Shown here piece by piece: positions 1 through 8,841 of a stretch of DNA of 64,000 bases. The stretch lies in contig WTFG01000002.1 in assembly GCA_009835005.1 (NCBI GenBank), forward strand, positions 1-64,000, written 5' to 3'. The notes beneath the pieces are model-generated. The model saw only the letters and a program-made list of their open reading frames with translations. It was not told where the DNA came from and did not search any database. Made by a program: the position numbers and the translations under genes. Numbering within the stretch: position 1 is the stretch's first letter; each line of letters begins with the position of its first letter. The DNA comes from Flavobacteriaceae bacterium Ap0902 (lineage in GTDB: Bacteria > Bacteroidota > Bacteroidia > Flavobacteriales > Weeksellaceae).

Positions 1-1173
1 GCCTTGGTATTTATACACCAGCCAGAAGGCTATATAGATGCCAAAAAGCAGCGAAATCACATTATATATAACTATGTATATCATTACAAAGACCATCTCG
101 GCAATATTAGACTTAGTTACACAGACGCCAACAAAGATGGTGTTATAGCCAATTATAACGACCCCAAATCTGGGCAAATGATAAAAGAGATTTTAGAGGA
201 GAATAATTATTATCCCTTTGGCTTAAATCACCAAGATTATAACACAGGCATCCGCAAATACAAGAGCATTAGTTCCATTCCAAGACCTATGGGTGTAAAG
301 AAGGAAGAAGTTGATTATAAGTTTATGTATAATGGTAAAGAATACCAAGATGAATTAGGCTTAGATTGGTATGATTACGGTGCCAGAAATTATGATGCAA
401 GTTTGGGGAGATGGATGAATGTTGACCCTTTGGCAGAAAATGGAAGAAGATGGTCTCCTTATAATTATGCTTTAAACAATCCTATATATTTTATTGACCC
501 AGATGGGATGTGGGTTAAAGGGGCTGGGTTTTGGAGAAATATTACAAGTTCAGATGCACGAATTCATGCTGAAGATTTTGCAAGCGAAAACGAAGGAACT
601 GTTGTAAAAGGAGGCAATGGTTTCTCAGTCTTTTATTCAGGAGATAATTCATCAAGCAAAGCATTTTTTCCGCATAAAGACAGTAAAGAAACTCCATCTA
701 GCATAGCAACTGTATCAGCATTAGAGGCACGCAACCCGAATGGTCATGGTGCGTTAAATGTTGATATGTTCGAATTGTTGGGGATGACAGGTATAGCAGT
801 GGTACAAGCAGGTATTGAATCTACTGGAGTCGATAAAGATGATGCAGCAATAATAAGTTCGGTTTTAGTAACGGTTTATGATTTAAAAGGGCTAAAAGTC
901 AATAAAGTAATCAACAATGTTGATGATTTATTGGAAGCGGCTGGTAAGTTTAGTAAGGGAAAAACTAAAGTAGGAGAAAATACAATAGTTGGCAATGTAG
1001 ATGAAATATTTGAAACTGTAACAAAAGGAGGGGTTCCTACAAAAGGAGAAGCCATAAAAATGCCTGATGGTAGATATATACATAAACATAATTCGACAAG
1101 GCGAGGAGGGCAAAATACTATTACTATTGATAAAGCAGGCAAAAGACAAAAGAAAATAAAAATAGGTAATTAA
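1..1173 (+). CDS. RHS-repeat protein, 3' end with toxin C-terminus (partial)
   Basis: The frame is open at base 1, so the protein begins outside the window. The visible part starts in YD-repeat/RHS-core sequence (YKDHLGNIRLSY, then DELGLDWYDYGARNYD and GRWMNVDPLAE). It ends the core at YALNNPIYFIDPDGM around residue 170. About 220 residues of variable sequence follow, the usual position of a polymorphic toxin domain. The tail (GGQNTITIDKAGKRQ) resembles no toxin family I can name. The stop overlaps the next start as TAATG, suggesting translational coupling to its immunity gene. Bases 1-490 are nearly identical to 7227-7716. This is probably the currently expressed tip of the locus, with the downstream cassettes as silent alternatives. 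Confidence 0.85.
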   Translation, partial: ALVFIHQPEGYIDAKKQRNHIIYNYVYHYKDHLGNIRLSYTDANKDGVIANYNDPKSGQMIKEILEENNYYPFGLNHQDYNTGIRKYKSISSIPRPMGVKKEEVDYKFMYNGKEYQDELGLDWYDYGARNYDASLGRWMNVDPLAENGRRWSPYNYALNNPIYFIDPDGMWVKGAGFWRNITSSDARIHAEDFASENEGTVVKGGNGFSVFYSGDNSSSKAFFPHKDSKETPSSIATVSALEARNPNGHGALNVDMFELLGMTGIAVVQAGIESTGVDKDDAAIISSVLVTVYDLKGLKVNKVINNVDDLLEAAGKFSKGKTKVGENTIVGNVDEIFETVTKGGVPTKGEAIKMPDGRYIHKHNSTRRGGQNTITIDKAGKRQKKIKIGN

Positions 1174-1691
1174 TGAAATTAAGTGTTCCAATACAATTTG
1201 ATATTAATGACGGAAGTCAGGGTTTTACTATTAATGAGTTTAAATTAATAGAACTAGGTGCAATTAACGACTTGTTTGGAATAAATGAATTATTTGATTT
1301 AGCAATAAAGCCCAATTTTGTTAAAGAGTGTTTTGAAACAAATGAAAATTGTGGTTATTTAAAAGGACTTTTCAAAACAAAGGAATTATCGATAGAAAAA
1401 TTTAAATATTTCAAAACCGATTCTATCTATTATTACTTAGATGGATTTAGTGAATCTGAAGAAGAATGGGGAGAAGATAAAGGAGCCTTTAAAAAACTGC
1501 TAAATGAATTTAAAAATTTAACAAAAAATACTTTAGACGGTTGCTATTTAATTAATAAAGAATGGTTTGATGAAAGTAGCAAAGAAGTCAGACTTAGAGA
1601 GTTTTCTTTATATGCATTTTATTTTATTATACTTTGGATAGATAAAAATGACGACCAAAATTTATATATAACAGAATGGTATGCTGATTAG
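1173..1691 (+). CDS. Candidate immunity protein, paralogue of 2576-3088
   Basis: A 172-residue acidic soluble protein without signal peptide or membrane segment, starting in the TAATG overlap with the RHS toxin stop. Its central and C-terminal parts (IYYYLDGFSESEEEWGEDK, DGCYLINKEWF, and the C-terminal EWYAD) match the protein at 2576-3088 (IYYYLEGFSESEEEWGEDK, DGCYIINKEWF, EWCSD). Position directly behind a toxin C-terminus and duplication with divergence are typical of cytoplasmic immunity proteins. The family is not one I recognise by name; the immunity role is inferred from context. Confidence 0.65.
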   Translation: MKLSVPIQFDINDGSQGFTINEFKLIELGAINDLFGINELFDLAIKPNFVKECFETNENCGYLKGLFKTKELSIEKFKYFKTDSIYYYLDGFSESEEEWGEDKGAFKKLLNEFKNLTKNTLDGCYLINKEWFDESSKEVRLREFSLYAFYFIILWIDKNDDQNLYITEWYAD

Positions 1692-1701
1692 CATTCAAAA
1701 T

Positions 1702-1795
1702 CTCTCAGAGGATAGCCTAAGAATAAAATAATTAATAAACGTGCCTTTAAAAGCTATCCTACCATTTTACTATTTGGAGGGAAGTAAAAAAATGA
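1702..1795 (+). repeat. Post-immunity repeat, copy 1
   Basis: The segment after the first immunity gene shares a conserved block (TCTCAGAGGA, AGCCTAAG, AATAATTAAT) and then a looser block (GGGAG/GGAGG followed by an A-rich stretch and ATG) with 3103-3185 after the second paralogous immunity gene. It appears to be the downstream border of an inserted toxin/immunity cassette, with the next cassette remnant following directly. Confidence 0.5.
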
Positions 1796-1882
1796 CTGTG
1801 TTACTCTATCTCGGGAAATGGAAAAACTATATCAGTTTCCAAAGATGGTGTTGTTACGAACATTAGGGTAAAAGAAAAATAA
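1796..1882 (+). pseudogene. Remnant of a toxin C-terminal tail
   Basis: After an in-frame TGA at 1793-1795, a short frame reads ...GNGKTISVSKDGVVTNIRVK... and stops in a TAATG overlap with the gene at 1882. The tail is similar in pattern and spacing to the end of the first toxin (GGQNTITIDKAGKRQKKIKI), which also ends in TAATG. I read it as the last ~28 codons of a paralogous toxin whose body has been lost, leaving its immunity gene behind. Confidence 0.55.
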
Positions 1883-2469
1883 TGAATACAGAAATTGACG
1901 ATATTTTAAAAATTTACAAAGAAGAAGACTTTAATCTTAAAGCGTATTTACAAACGCATTGGTTGAGTAAAGAAGAATATGTTAAAGAATGGGTGCCTAC
2001 TAAAAATAAAATTTTTAATAGTGATTTTGAATGGTTTCCTGATATGGTTTTCAACGAATCATATATCTTAAGACCATTAATTTCAGGAGCCGTTTTAATT
2101 GAGGAGGACTATTCAGACTATTTAAGAGTTTTTGAATATTTCAACCAGACTGAATTTGTAATAATTAAAGATAGTCTCGATTATTTGGGTTTTAAATTTA
2201 ATGTTAGGGAGTCTTGGAATGATATTTTTAAAGCTAATAGTACATTTCTTATGAGTGAATTATTTTGTTTTGCAGATAATTTTTATTTATTTGATAAAAG
2301 TGGTAAGTGGGGAAAATATACTGCAAATGAACATGAAAATTGGGTAGATATAATGGGATTTAAACCAGAATATTTAGACCTATTTAGGAAATACTTCCCT
2401 ATCTCAGAAGAAGAAAAGAAAGATGTAGAAGAAGCCTTACCAGAATATAGGAACAAAATTGTTTGGTAA
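1882..2469 (+). CDS. Candidate orphan immunity protein
   Basis: A 195-residue acidic, aromatic-rich soluble protein (MNTEIDDILKIYKEEDFNLK... to ...EALPEYRNKIVW) without signal or transmembrane segment. It does not resemble the 172/170-residue pair. It starts inside the TAATG overlap with a toxin-tail remnant, exactly as the immunity gene at 1173 is coupled to its toxin, which suggests it is the immunity gene of a deleted toxin. I do not recognise the family. Confidence 0.55.
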   Translation: MNTEIDDILKIYKEEDFNLKAYLQTHWLSKEEYVKEWVPTKNKIFNSDFEWFPDMVFNESYILRPLISGAVLIEEDYSDYLRVFEYFNQTEFVIIKDSLDYLGFKFNVRESWNDIFKANSTFLMSELFCFADNFYLFDKSGKWGKYTANEHENWVDIMGFKPEYLDLFRKYFPISEEEKKDVEEALPEYRNKIVW

Positions 2470-2575
2470 GCAAAATTATAATTTGTCTCAAAAAAAAACT
2501 ATATGAATTTGGTATATAAACAATAAGTAAAAGTAGTTAATCAATGAAATTAGAAAAAGTAAGATTTGAAGACGA

Positions 2576-3088
2576 ATGAAAGTAATAAATCAAAGATTTG
2601 AAACATTAGAGTCTTTTGGATTTACCATAGGACAAATTGATTTAAAGAGTAAATTTGATATTCAATGTTTAATAAATGAAGGTATATTTGATGTTGAAAT
2701 TAGACCAAGTATTGTCAAAGAAAGTTTTAGACAAAAAGGTGTAAATAATGATTTTTTAATAGGTTTATTTTGTTCAGAGGAATTATCTGTAAGTGACTTT
2801 AAATATATACCTGATGATGCCATTTATTATTATTTAGAAGGTTTTAGCGAATCAGAAGAGGAATGGGGTGAAGATAAGGTAGTATTTAAGAAATTACTGG
2901 AAATTTTTAAAAATATGACGGAAGGAAGTATTGATGGTTGTTATATAATTAATAAAGAGTGGTTTAGTGTTGATAGCCATAAAGTTAGAGACAATGAATT
3001 TAGCATTTATGATATCTATTTCATAATTATTTGGGTAGATAAAAATGATAGTTCAAAAGTATTTATATCAGAATGGTGTAGTGATTAA
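2576..3088 (+). CDS. Candidate immunity protein, paralogue of 1173-1691
   Basis: A 170-residue soluble acidic protein, clearly homologous to the protein at 1173-1691 (shared GFSESEEEWGEDK block, DGCYxINKEWF, C-terminal ISEW). The start overlaps a preceding TGA as ATGA. Only a dozen codons of a possible toxin tail precede it, so the partner toxin appears lost. Keeping divergent immunity genes without toxins is common in polymorphic-toxin arrays and may protect against sibling strains. Confidence 0.6.
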   Translation: MKVINQRFETLESFGFTIGQIDLKSKFDIQCLINEGIFDVEIRPSIVKESFRQKGVNNDFLIGLFCSEELSVSDFKYIPDDAIYYYLEGFSESEEEWGEDKVVFKKLLEIFKNMTEGSIDGCYIINKEWFSVDSHKVRDNEFSIYDIYFIIIWVDKNDSSKVFISEWCSD

Positions 3089-3102
3089 TAATCTATATTT
3101 CT

Positions 3103-3185
3103 CAGAGGACAGCCTAAGTATAGAATAATTAATTAACCTATAGAGGTCAACCAACCATATTAATATTTAATGGGAGCAAAGAAAA
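3103..3185 (+). repeat. Post-immunity repeat, copy 2
   Basis: Second copy of the block described at 1702-1795. It runs directly into RHS-core sequence at about 3199, so this repeat sits at a cassette junction. Confidence 0.45.
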
Positions 3186-3215
3186 TGCAATTACAGGCAC
3201 CCCAAATCTGGGCAA

Positions 3216-4145
3216 ATGATAAAAGAGATTTTAGAAGAAAACAATTACTATCCCTTTGGCTTAAATCACCAAGATTATAACACAGGCATCCGCAAATACA
3301 AGAATATTAGTTCCATCCCAAGACCTATGGGTGTAAAGAAAGAGGAAGTTGATTATAAGTTTATGTATAATAGTAAGGAATTGCAAGATGAATTAGGTTT
3401 AGATTGGTATGATTACGGTGCTAGAAGTTATGATGCAAGTTTGGGGAGATGGTTTAATGTTGATCCGATGGCGGACCACCCGAAACAAGTAGGAGCCTCA
3501 CCTTATGCTTTTGTCAATAATAATCCAATAAGGTATGTAGACCCTACAGGGATGATATGGGAAGACCCTAAAGATGCAGAAAGGCTTAATAAATCTATTA
3601 ATAAAAGGATTGAAAACATTGAGAATAAGAGTGCCAAAATCCAGGCTAAAATTGATAAAGGAGGTTTGAGTGATAAAAAATTGACAAGACTTGAGGGTAA
3701 GCTTGCTGAAAATAGCCAAAAAACCGAATTGTTAAGTCAGTCTCTTGCAGATGTAGAAGCTATTGGAAATGCAACAGAAACGTTTAAGCTTGGAAGACCA
3801 AGTGCAACTGATGGTACTCACGGTGTTGTTAAAGGAGATGATGGTGTTATAACAATTGAGGGTAGTAACACTGGGCTTCACATTCACGAAGTACGTCACG
3901 TAGGTCAATCTTTAGAAGCAGGTGGAGTTAAGTTTAATAAAGACGGTAAATTGTTAAATGCAGCTACCACTTTGGAGGGTGCGAGAAACAATGAAGTAAA
4001 TGCTTATCAAACACAGTATTCTTATGATGGTTCATATCCTGTTGGAGCAAGTTCACTTAAAGATATTAATGGCAAGTCTTTAATGAAAATAAAGACGGCA
4101 GATGGTAGAGTAGTTTATGAGAAACTAAAAGATAAGAAGAAATGA
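3216..4145 (+). CDS. Orphan RHS-core cassette with HExxH metallopeptidase-like toxin end
   Basis: RHS-core homology begins at about 3199 (same sequence as base 161 onward), with the first in-frame ATG at 3216. There is no signal peptide or long repeat region, so this is a displaced C-terminal cassette. Core landmarks are DELGLDWYDYGARSYD and GRWFNVDPMAD, ending at YVDPTGM near residue 113. The variable part has a Lys/Glu-rich coiled-coil-like stretch and then LHIHEVRHVGQ, a HEVRH match to the zincin HExxH signature near residue 224. This suggests a metallopeptidase toxin, although one motif is not proof. The stop overlaps the next gene as ATGA. The cassette needs recombination into an upstream full RHS gene to be delivered. 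Confidence 0.65.
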   Translation: MIKEILEENNYYPFGLNHQDYNTGIRKYKNISSIPRPMGVKKEEVDYKFMYNSKELQDELGLDWYDYGARSYDASLGRWFNVDPMADHPKQVGASPYAFVNNNPIRYVDPTGMIWEDPKDAERLNKSINKRIENIENKSAKIQAKIDKGGLSDKKLTRLEGKLAENSQKTELLSQSLADVEAIGNATETFKLGRPSATDGTHGVVKGDDGVITIEGSNTGLHIHEVRHVGQSLEAGGVKFNKDGKLLNAATTLEGARNNEVNAYQTQYSYDGSYPVGASSLKDINGKSLMKIKTADGRVVYEKLKDKKK

Positions 4146-4870
4146 AAAAAGCATTAGTTACACTAATAGTAGCATTTCAACTCATAGGATGTTCTTCGGT
4201 AAAGAGTCAAAAGTCAAAAATGACAACTCAAGATATTTATGGTAGGTATGAAAGGCAGGAAAGTTCTGAAAAATTAGAACTCAAGTTAGATGGGAGATAT
4301 ATACTATTGAATCCCGAAATATCATTTACGCCTGTTATAGAGCAATGTGAGTACGCTTCAACAGGAAAATGGTCTATGGTAGAAGAAAATGTTATTGAAA
4401 TTACAAGCGAAAATTACTATACAAAACAAAAAGGTTTTGAGTATGAAATAAAAAAAGATAATAAATTATCTCAAGACAGTTTGTATATCAAAATCATTTT
4501 TCCTACTGATTTTCATCCTGTTAATTTGAATTTTACCTTTAATTATAAAAACAGTAAATCCATTACACACGGTGACACATACATTGTATTGCCTAAATCT
4601 GAATACTTATGGAATAGAAGGACTGCTATAAACCAAATTAGCTTTAGTTTGAACGCCAATGTATCAGGAACAGAAATTTACAAGAGTAGAGTATTATTTG
4701 AAATTTTCGAGGAAAGTATTGATACTGAAAAATACAATTACCTTACTATTGTTTTACCTAATTTTGATAGATGTTTTTTTGAGTTTGAGCCTTTTTATCA
4801 AGACCTAATTTTGGTTAGAGATAGTAAGACAATAATATGGCAGGGTGATGAATGGAAGAAACAAGATTAA
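4142..4870 (+). CDS. Lipoprotein, candidate immunity to the HExxH cassette
   Basis: A 242-residue protein with a lipoprotein signal (MKKALVTLIVAFQLIGCSS; lipobox LIGC, Cys17). The mature part looks like a beta-rich lipocalin-type fold common in Bacteroidota lipoproteins (IYGRYERQ, TGKWSMVEENVIEI). It overlaps the preceding cassette by four bases (ATGA) and is followed by a strong terminator. An envelope-anchored immunity protein would fit a toxin acting in the periplasm. Function is inferred from position only. Confidence 0.6.
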   Translation: MKKALVTLIVAFQLIGCSSVKSQKSKMTTQDIYGRYERQESSEKLELKLDGRYILLNPEISFTPVIEQCEYASTGKWSMVEENVIEITSENYYTKQKGFEYEIKKDNKLSQDSLYIKIIFPTDFHPVNLNFTFNYKNSKSITHGDTYIVLPKSEYLWNRRTAINQISFSLNANVSGTEIYKSRVLFEIFEESIDTEKYNYLTIVLPNFDRCFFEFEPFYQDLILVRDSKTIIWQGDEWKKQD

Positions 4871-4876
4871 AATAAA

Positions 4877-4907
4877 CTACAAGGCCACCAAATAGATGGC
4901 CTTGTAG
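4877..4907 (+). terminator. Intrinsic terminator after lipoprotein gene
   Basis: Perfect 11-bp stem CTACAAGGCCA / TGGCCTTGTAG with a 9-base loop, just after the stop at 4870. Only a short mixed T stretch follows. Confidence 0.7.
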
Positions 4908-4946
4908 TTATATCATATTGAGTTTAGTTGCCTTAACATACTGCCC

Positions 4947-5477
4947 ATGAAAACTATTATAGAAATCCCATTTAGTCGAAAAAGTAAGTATAAAGTTTTT
5001 GTATTTATATTTATTGCATTTCTAGGTGGTTTGTTTATGGTACTATATCCTTCCAAATTATCTGGAAGTTTTATTTTTAGAAATGAGTTAATCCTTTTAA
5101 TTTGTGGATATTTTGTAATAGTTGGTTCTCTATTACTTTTAGTTCAATACTTATATTTATTTTATTTTTTCAAACATGGACTTATAGTAACTAATGAGGG
5201 TTTTTTTAATTATACAGGTTTATTTTATAATGGAGTGATTAAATGGGATGATATTAAATCTTTATCCATTGATGAAAAATACAAGAATACAATTAACGTT
5301 AAAATAAAAAATCCTAAATATTATATTAAGAGAACAGAAAACCCTATAAGAAAACTTAATGTTTATATGTATTACTACTTTTATAGTACCCCTTGCGTAA
5401 TTGGTGTCCAGATTTTAGATATTGAAACTACTGAGTTAATAAAGTTATTACAGGATAATTTTAAGAAATATGGATAA
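4947..5477 (+). CDS. STM3941-like membrane protein, candidate immunity protein
   Basis: A 176-residue protein with two hydrophobic segments (about residues 18-36 and 48-73), followed by a soluble C-terminal domain with a WDDIKSLSID motif typical of STM3941-like/PH-like small membrane proteins. Members are often found behind toxin genes. No matching toxin precedes it; a terminator separates it from the upstream cassette. It overlaps the start of the next RHS cassette, so its own toxin has probably been lost or lies elsewhere. Immunity is an inference. Confidence 0.5.
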   Translation: MKTIIEIPFSRKSKYKVFVFIFIAFLGGLFMVLYPSKLSGSFIFRNELILLICGYFVIVGSLLLLVQYLYLFYFFKHGLIVTNEGFFNYTGLFYNGVIKWDDIKSLSIDEKYKNTINVKIKNPKYYIKRTENPIRKLNVYMYYYFYSTPCVIGVQILDIETTELIKLLQDNFKKYG

Positions 5478-6471
5478 TGATACCGTTTTCTGTCAAAAGT
5501 CGAGATGTTACACTATTAACCCTACCACCCACCAATTAGAAATTTTAAACGGGAACCATTACTATCTCTTTGGTATGGAGCGGGAGAACCCAAGGTTTGC
5601 AAATAACGATGAGAAGTATCAGTATAAATACAATGCAAAAGAATACCAAGATGAATTAGGCTTAGATTGGTATGATTACGGTGCTAGAAATTATGATGCA
5701 AGTTTGGGGAGATGGATGAATGTTGACCCGTTGGCGGAGCAGTTCCCAAGCTGGTCGCCATACAACTTCGTGATGAACAACCCTATCAACCTTATTGACC
5801 CTACTGGAATGGCCCCAGAGGATTGGTTTGGAGGTTATAAGGACGGAAAGTTTACAGTACAATGGTTTGACAAAAAAGATGAGACATTTACTGAAAATGG
5901 TAATAAATGGCAAAATATAGGAGAGACTACAGAGCAAGCATTAGAGAGTTTAGGAATAACCACGTCTAAACAATTTTTAGCCACTGACTATTCTGTTGAT
6001 TTTAAAGGAGGTTCGGATAGAAGTGGGAATAGAATTACATTACCCATAACATCGGATGCAGGGAAATTAGCTGTTTCACTTTTTAATGAACCTGTGATAA
6101 AAAGTAATCCTGATTATGATAATGCCCCATATTTTGATGAAATCAAAACCAGTATTAATGTCACGTATTATTTTAACAAAAGCACTACGCCTAAAGCACA
6201 TTTTTGGTCTAGTATTCAGCAGGTATCTCCACAAGGGTCTGATGAAGGAACTATTAATCCTAGCTTCAAAAAAGGTTCAATCCTTCGTCAAGGTTTTAAA
6301 AACTTCGGAATAGTACCTTATGAATCGGCTACTTTTACTAATCCAATACAAAGTTTAACCAAAGGGAATCAAAATCATCCATTTAGAAAAATTCATTTTA
6401 ATATTAGTTCAGGTTGGACAAATGGAGATAAAGCCTCCCGAATTAACATGAGAATAATATCACCTTATTAA
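5470..6471 (+). CDS. Orphan RHS-core cassette with unknown toxin domain
   Basis: The frame begins at a weak ATG overlapping the previous gene. RHS similarity (TTHQLEILNGNHYYLFGM, then DELGLDWYDYGARNYD, GRWMNVDPLAEQ, INLIDPTGM) covers residues ~20-115. The sequence before 5637 differs from the other cassettes, so it derives from another RHS allele. The ~215-residue variable end (NVTYYFNKSTTPKAHFW, RKIHFNISSGW) has no recognisable catalytic motif; its pattern is beta-rich. A lipoprotein gene follows 10 bases later. Probably a silent donor cassette. Confidence 0.6.
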   Translation: MDNDTVFCQKSRCYTINPTTHQLEILNGNHYYLFGMERENPRFANNDEKYQYKYNAKEYQDELGLDWYDYGARNYDASLGRWMNVDPLAEQFPSWSPYNFVMNNPINLIDPTGMAPEDWFGGYKDGKFTVQWFDKKDETFTENGNKWQNIGETTEQALESLGITTSKQFLATDYSVDFKGGSDRSGNRITLPITSDAGKLAVSLFNEPVIKSNPDYDNAPYFDEIKTSINVTYYFNKSTTPKAHFWSSIQQVSPQGSDEGTINPSFKKGSILRQGFKNFGIVPYESATFTNPIQSLTKGNQNHPFRKIHFNISSGWTNGDKASRINMRIISPY

Positions 6472-6481
6472 CATATACAAA

Positions 6482-7123
6482 ATGAAATATTTGACCGTCC
6501 TACTGCTAATTAGTTGTCTTTCTTCTTGTCAAGAAAAAACAAGTAATAGTATAAATAAATGTGAATTTTTAAACTTGAAAGCACAACAATATTTAAATAG
6601 AAACTTATCAAGCTCTCCAAACCCTAAACTTGATTCTGCCATTTATTATAGTGAATTGGCTTATTTATGTGATTCTACCGATATTGATATTCTTGAAACA
6701 AAGCTTAGTGCATATTTTTATAAAAAGGATTATAAAAAAACATTAGAAACAGTAAATAAATTATCTTCTCTTAAAAAGTCAGACTCGGCAAATGAAATAT
6801 ATGCCTTTTTTAAAGTAGGATACTTTATGATTTTAGATGAAAAAAAATATCAAGATTCGATAGTAGACTATTATAATTATGTGAGTAGAAAGTTTGAGAA
6901 ACACAGGAATGAAAAAAACTTTAGAAGTAAATATCCCGTATATTTTGACCCAAAAGTTTTATTGGAATATTATTTTAATGGGAAAGAATCTGCTTTAGAA
7001 ATTCTTAATCAATATCCGTCTGAATATAAGTTTGATGAATTAGATGATTTAATTAGACTTACTAATACTCCACCAAAAAAAATGATATTAAATTATCTTT
7101 ATATTGAAGATACAATTCAGTAA
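6482..7123 (+). CDS. TPR-like lipoprotein, candidate immunity
   Basis: A 213-residue lipoprotein: MKYLTVLLLISCLSSCQEK with lipobox LSSC. The mature part is helical with TPR-like spacing (SAIYYSELAYLCDS, KKDYKKTLETVNKLSSLKK) and a C-terminal helical region. It lies 10 bases behind the RHS cassette and its end overlaps the start of the next cassette. The envelope immunity role is an inference from this repeated toxin-lipoprotein layout. Confidence 0.55.
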   Translation: MKYLTVLLLISCLSSCQEKTSNSINKCEFLNLKAQQYLNRNLSSSPNPKLDSAIYYSELAYLCDSTDIDILETKLSAYFYKKDYKKTLETVNKLSSLKKSDSANEIYAFFKVGYFMILDEKKYQDSIVDYYNYVSRKFEKHRNEKNFRSKYPVYFDPKVLLEYYFNGKESALEILNQYPSEYKFDELDDLIRLTNTPPKKMILNYLYIEDTIQ

Positions 7124-8363
7124 ATATCTTTATAACGCCCAAGGCATCAAAGTAGGAAAGCAAGTGATAACCAGCCAGAAGACAGATACCACAGAATACC
7201 TAGGATCATTTCAATATAAGAACCATGCCTTGGTATTTATACACCAGCCAGAAGGCTATATAGATGCCAAAAAGCAGCGAAATCACATTATATATAACTA
7301 TGTATATCATTACAAAGACCATCTCGGCAATATTAGACTTAGTTACACAGACGCCAACAAAGATGGTGTTATAGCCAATTATAACGACCCCAAATCTGGG
7401 CAAATGATAAAAGAGATTTTAGAGGAGAATAATTATTATCCCTTTGGCTTAAAACACCAAGATTATAATACAGGCATCCGCAAATACAAGCGTATTAGTT
7501 CCATCCCAAGGCCTATGGGTGTAAAGAAGGAAGAAGTTGATTATAAGTTTATGTATAATGGTAAAGAATTGCAAGATGAATTAGGATTAGATTGGTATGA
7601 TTACGGCGCTAGAAATTATGATGCAAGTTTGGGGAGATGGATGAATGTGGATCCGTTAGCGGAGCAGTATAGACGTTGGTCACCTTATAATTATGCTTTA
7701 AACAATCCTATTAGGTTTATAGACCCAGATGGAATGGCGGTTGATGATATCATATTTAACTCTATTGATGAAAATGGCAATAAGACTGAACTCGGAAGAA
7801 TCGTAACAGATACTTTTGACCAAGAAATAAATATTGACCAGAATGTACTTCCATTTGATGTTCCAGAGAACTTTGAACCAGTAACTGTAGATTTAGATGG
7901 TAATAAAATGGTTAGCAATGCTCTTGAAAGTACAGGAATACAGGCGTTTTCATTAGATGTTTCTGGTGAAGCAGCCTTTAAAGTAGGTGTGCAACTAGAA
8001 GTGAGCTTGATAGGTATTGTTGCGGGTGAAAATAAAGGGGATTGGGGAGTTACACTACAAGGAAATGGATTAGTTGGTCTTGAAGGAAGTGTTACAGGAA
8101 GTGCTTCGGCTTATTGGCCTTTAAGTGGTCAAGATTTATCACTAGATAATTTAAGAGGTCTTGAATATGGAGCACAGGGTAGTGTATTCGGTGTGGCAGG
8201 CTCATATTTTGAGGGGTTTGGCTTTACATCATCATATCCTTTTGTTGAAAGGGTTTATGGAGGAGCTTCATTAGGAGGTTCTTTAGGTATTCCTGAATTA
8301 GGCGGTAGTGGTTCAGGTTATATTGGAGCAAGTGAGTTCATTTATAGGTCAGATAAAAAATAA
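7104..8363 (+). CDS. Orphan RHS-core cassette with glycine-rich C-terminus
   Basis: RHS homology starts at about 7124 (KYLYNAQGIKVGK) inside the end of the preceding lipoprotein gene. The nominal start is a TTG at 7104 with no evident ribosome site, so independent translation is doubtful. Bases 7227-7716 nearly duplicate 1-490. After the core (GRWMNVDPLAEQYRR, IRFIDPDGM near residue 212) comes a ~200-residue variable region whose last part is Gly/Ser/aromatic-rich (GSVTGSASAYWPLSGQ, GGASLGGSLGIPELGGSG). This resembles a membrane-active or beta-barrel-like domain rather than an enzyme. A lipoprotein gene follows. Confidence 0.6.
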   Translation: MKIQFSKYLYNAQGIKVGKQVITSQKTDTTEYLGSFQYKNHALVFIHQPEGYIDAKKQRNHIIYNYVYHYKDHLGNIRLSYTDANKDGVIANYNDPKSGQMIKEILEENNYYPFGLKHQDYNTGIRKYKRISSIPRPMGVKKEEVDYKFMYNGKELQDELGLDWYDYGARNYDASLGRWMNVDPLAEQYRRWSPYNYALNNPIRFIDPDGMAVDDIIFNSIDENGNKTELGRIVTDTFDQEINIDQNVLPFDVPENFEPVTVDLDGNKMVSNALESTGIQAFSLDVSGEAAFKVGVQLEVSLIGIVAGENKGDWGVTLQGNGLVGLEGSVTGSASAYWPLSGQDLSLDNLRGLEYGAQGSVFGVAGSYFEGFGFTSSYPFVERVYGGASLGGSLGIPELGGSGSGYIGASEFIYRSDKK

Positions 8364-8373
8364 GATTATTACG

Positions 8374-8841
8374 ATGAGAAAATACTCAATTCTTTTGACT
8401 ACAATAATTCTTTTTTCTTGCTCAGAATATAAAGGAGAGAAAGATAGCCTTTCGTATGATGAGATAGAAATTACTTTTGATGGTTATGGTGATTATGATA
8501 CTGAAGGTAAATTAAAAACTACTATATCAAATCCAGTACAAATAAAGAAACTAAATCAATTAAAAAATCAATCAAAAATAAACTGGTTGCCTAACCTGAA
8601 AGCTACAGAATATGTTATTAGGTTAATTTTTGTAAATAATTCAACCAACGAAAAGTTACTTTTACGCATATTAAAAAGTACAGATTATCATGCCACTATC
8701 GAATACGGTCCGGGTACCATATTTGATGGAAAATATAGAAATGATGAGCTTGTTAATTATATTTCTTCACTGATAAAATTAGATGCTATTAAACGATATA
8801 AAGGAAGTTTAAGTCAAGAAGAATACGACACTTTTAATTAG
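8374..8841 (+). CDS. Lipoprotein, candidate immunity
   Basis: A 155-residue protein from the ATG at 8374, chosen because it starts a clean lipoprotein signal (MRKYSILLTTIILFSCSEY, lipobox LFSC). The upstream in-frame stretch overlaps the cassette and looks non-coding. The mature part is a small beta-rich domain (EIEITFDGYGDY, ATEYVIRLIFVNN). It closes the toxin array and is followed by a terminator. No family recognised. Confidence 0.55.
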   Translation: MRKYSILLTTIILFSCSEYKGEKDSLSYDEIEITFDGYGDYDTEGKLKTTISNPVQIKKLNQLKNQSKINWLPNLKATEYVIRLIFVNNSTNEKLLLRILKSTDYHATIEYGPGTIFDGKYRNDELVNYISSLIKLDAIKRYKGSLSQEEYDTFN

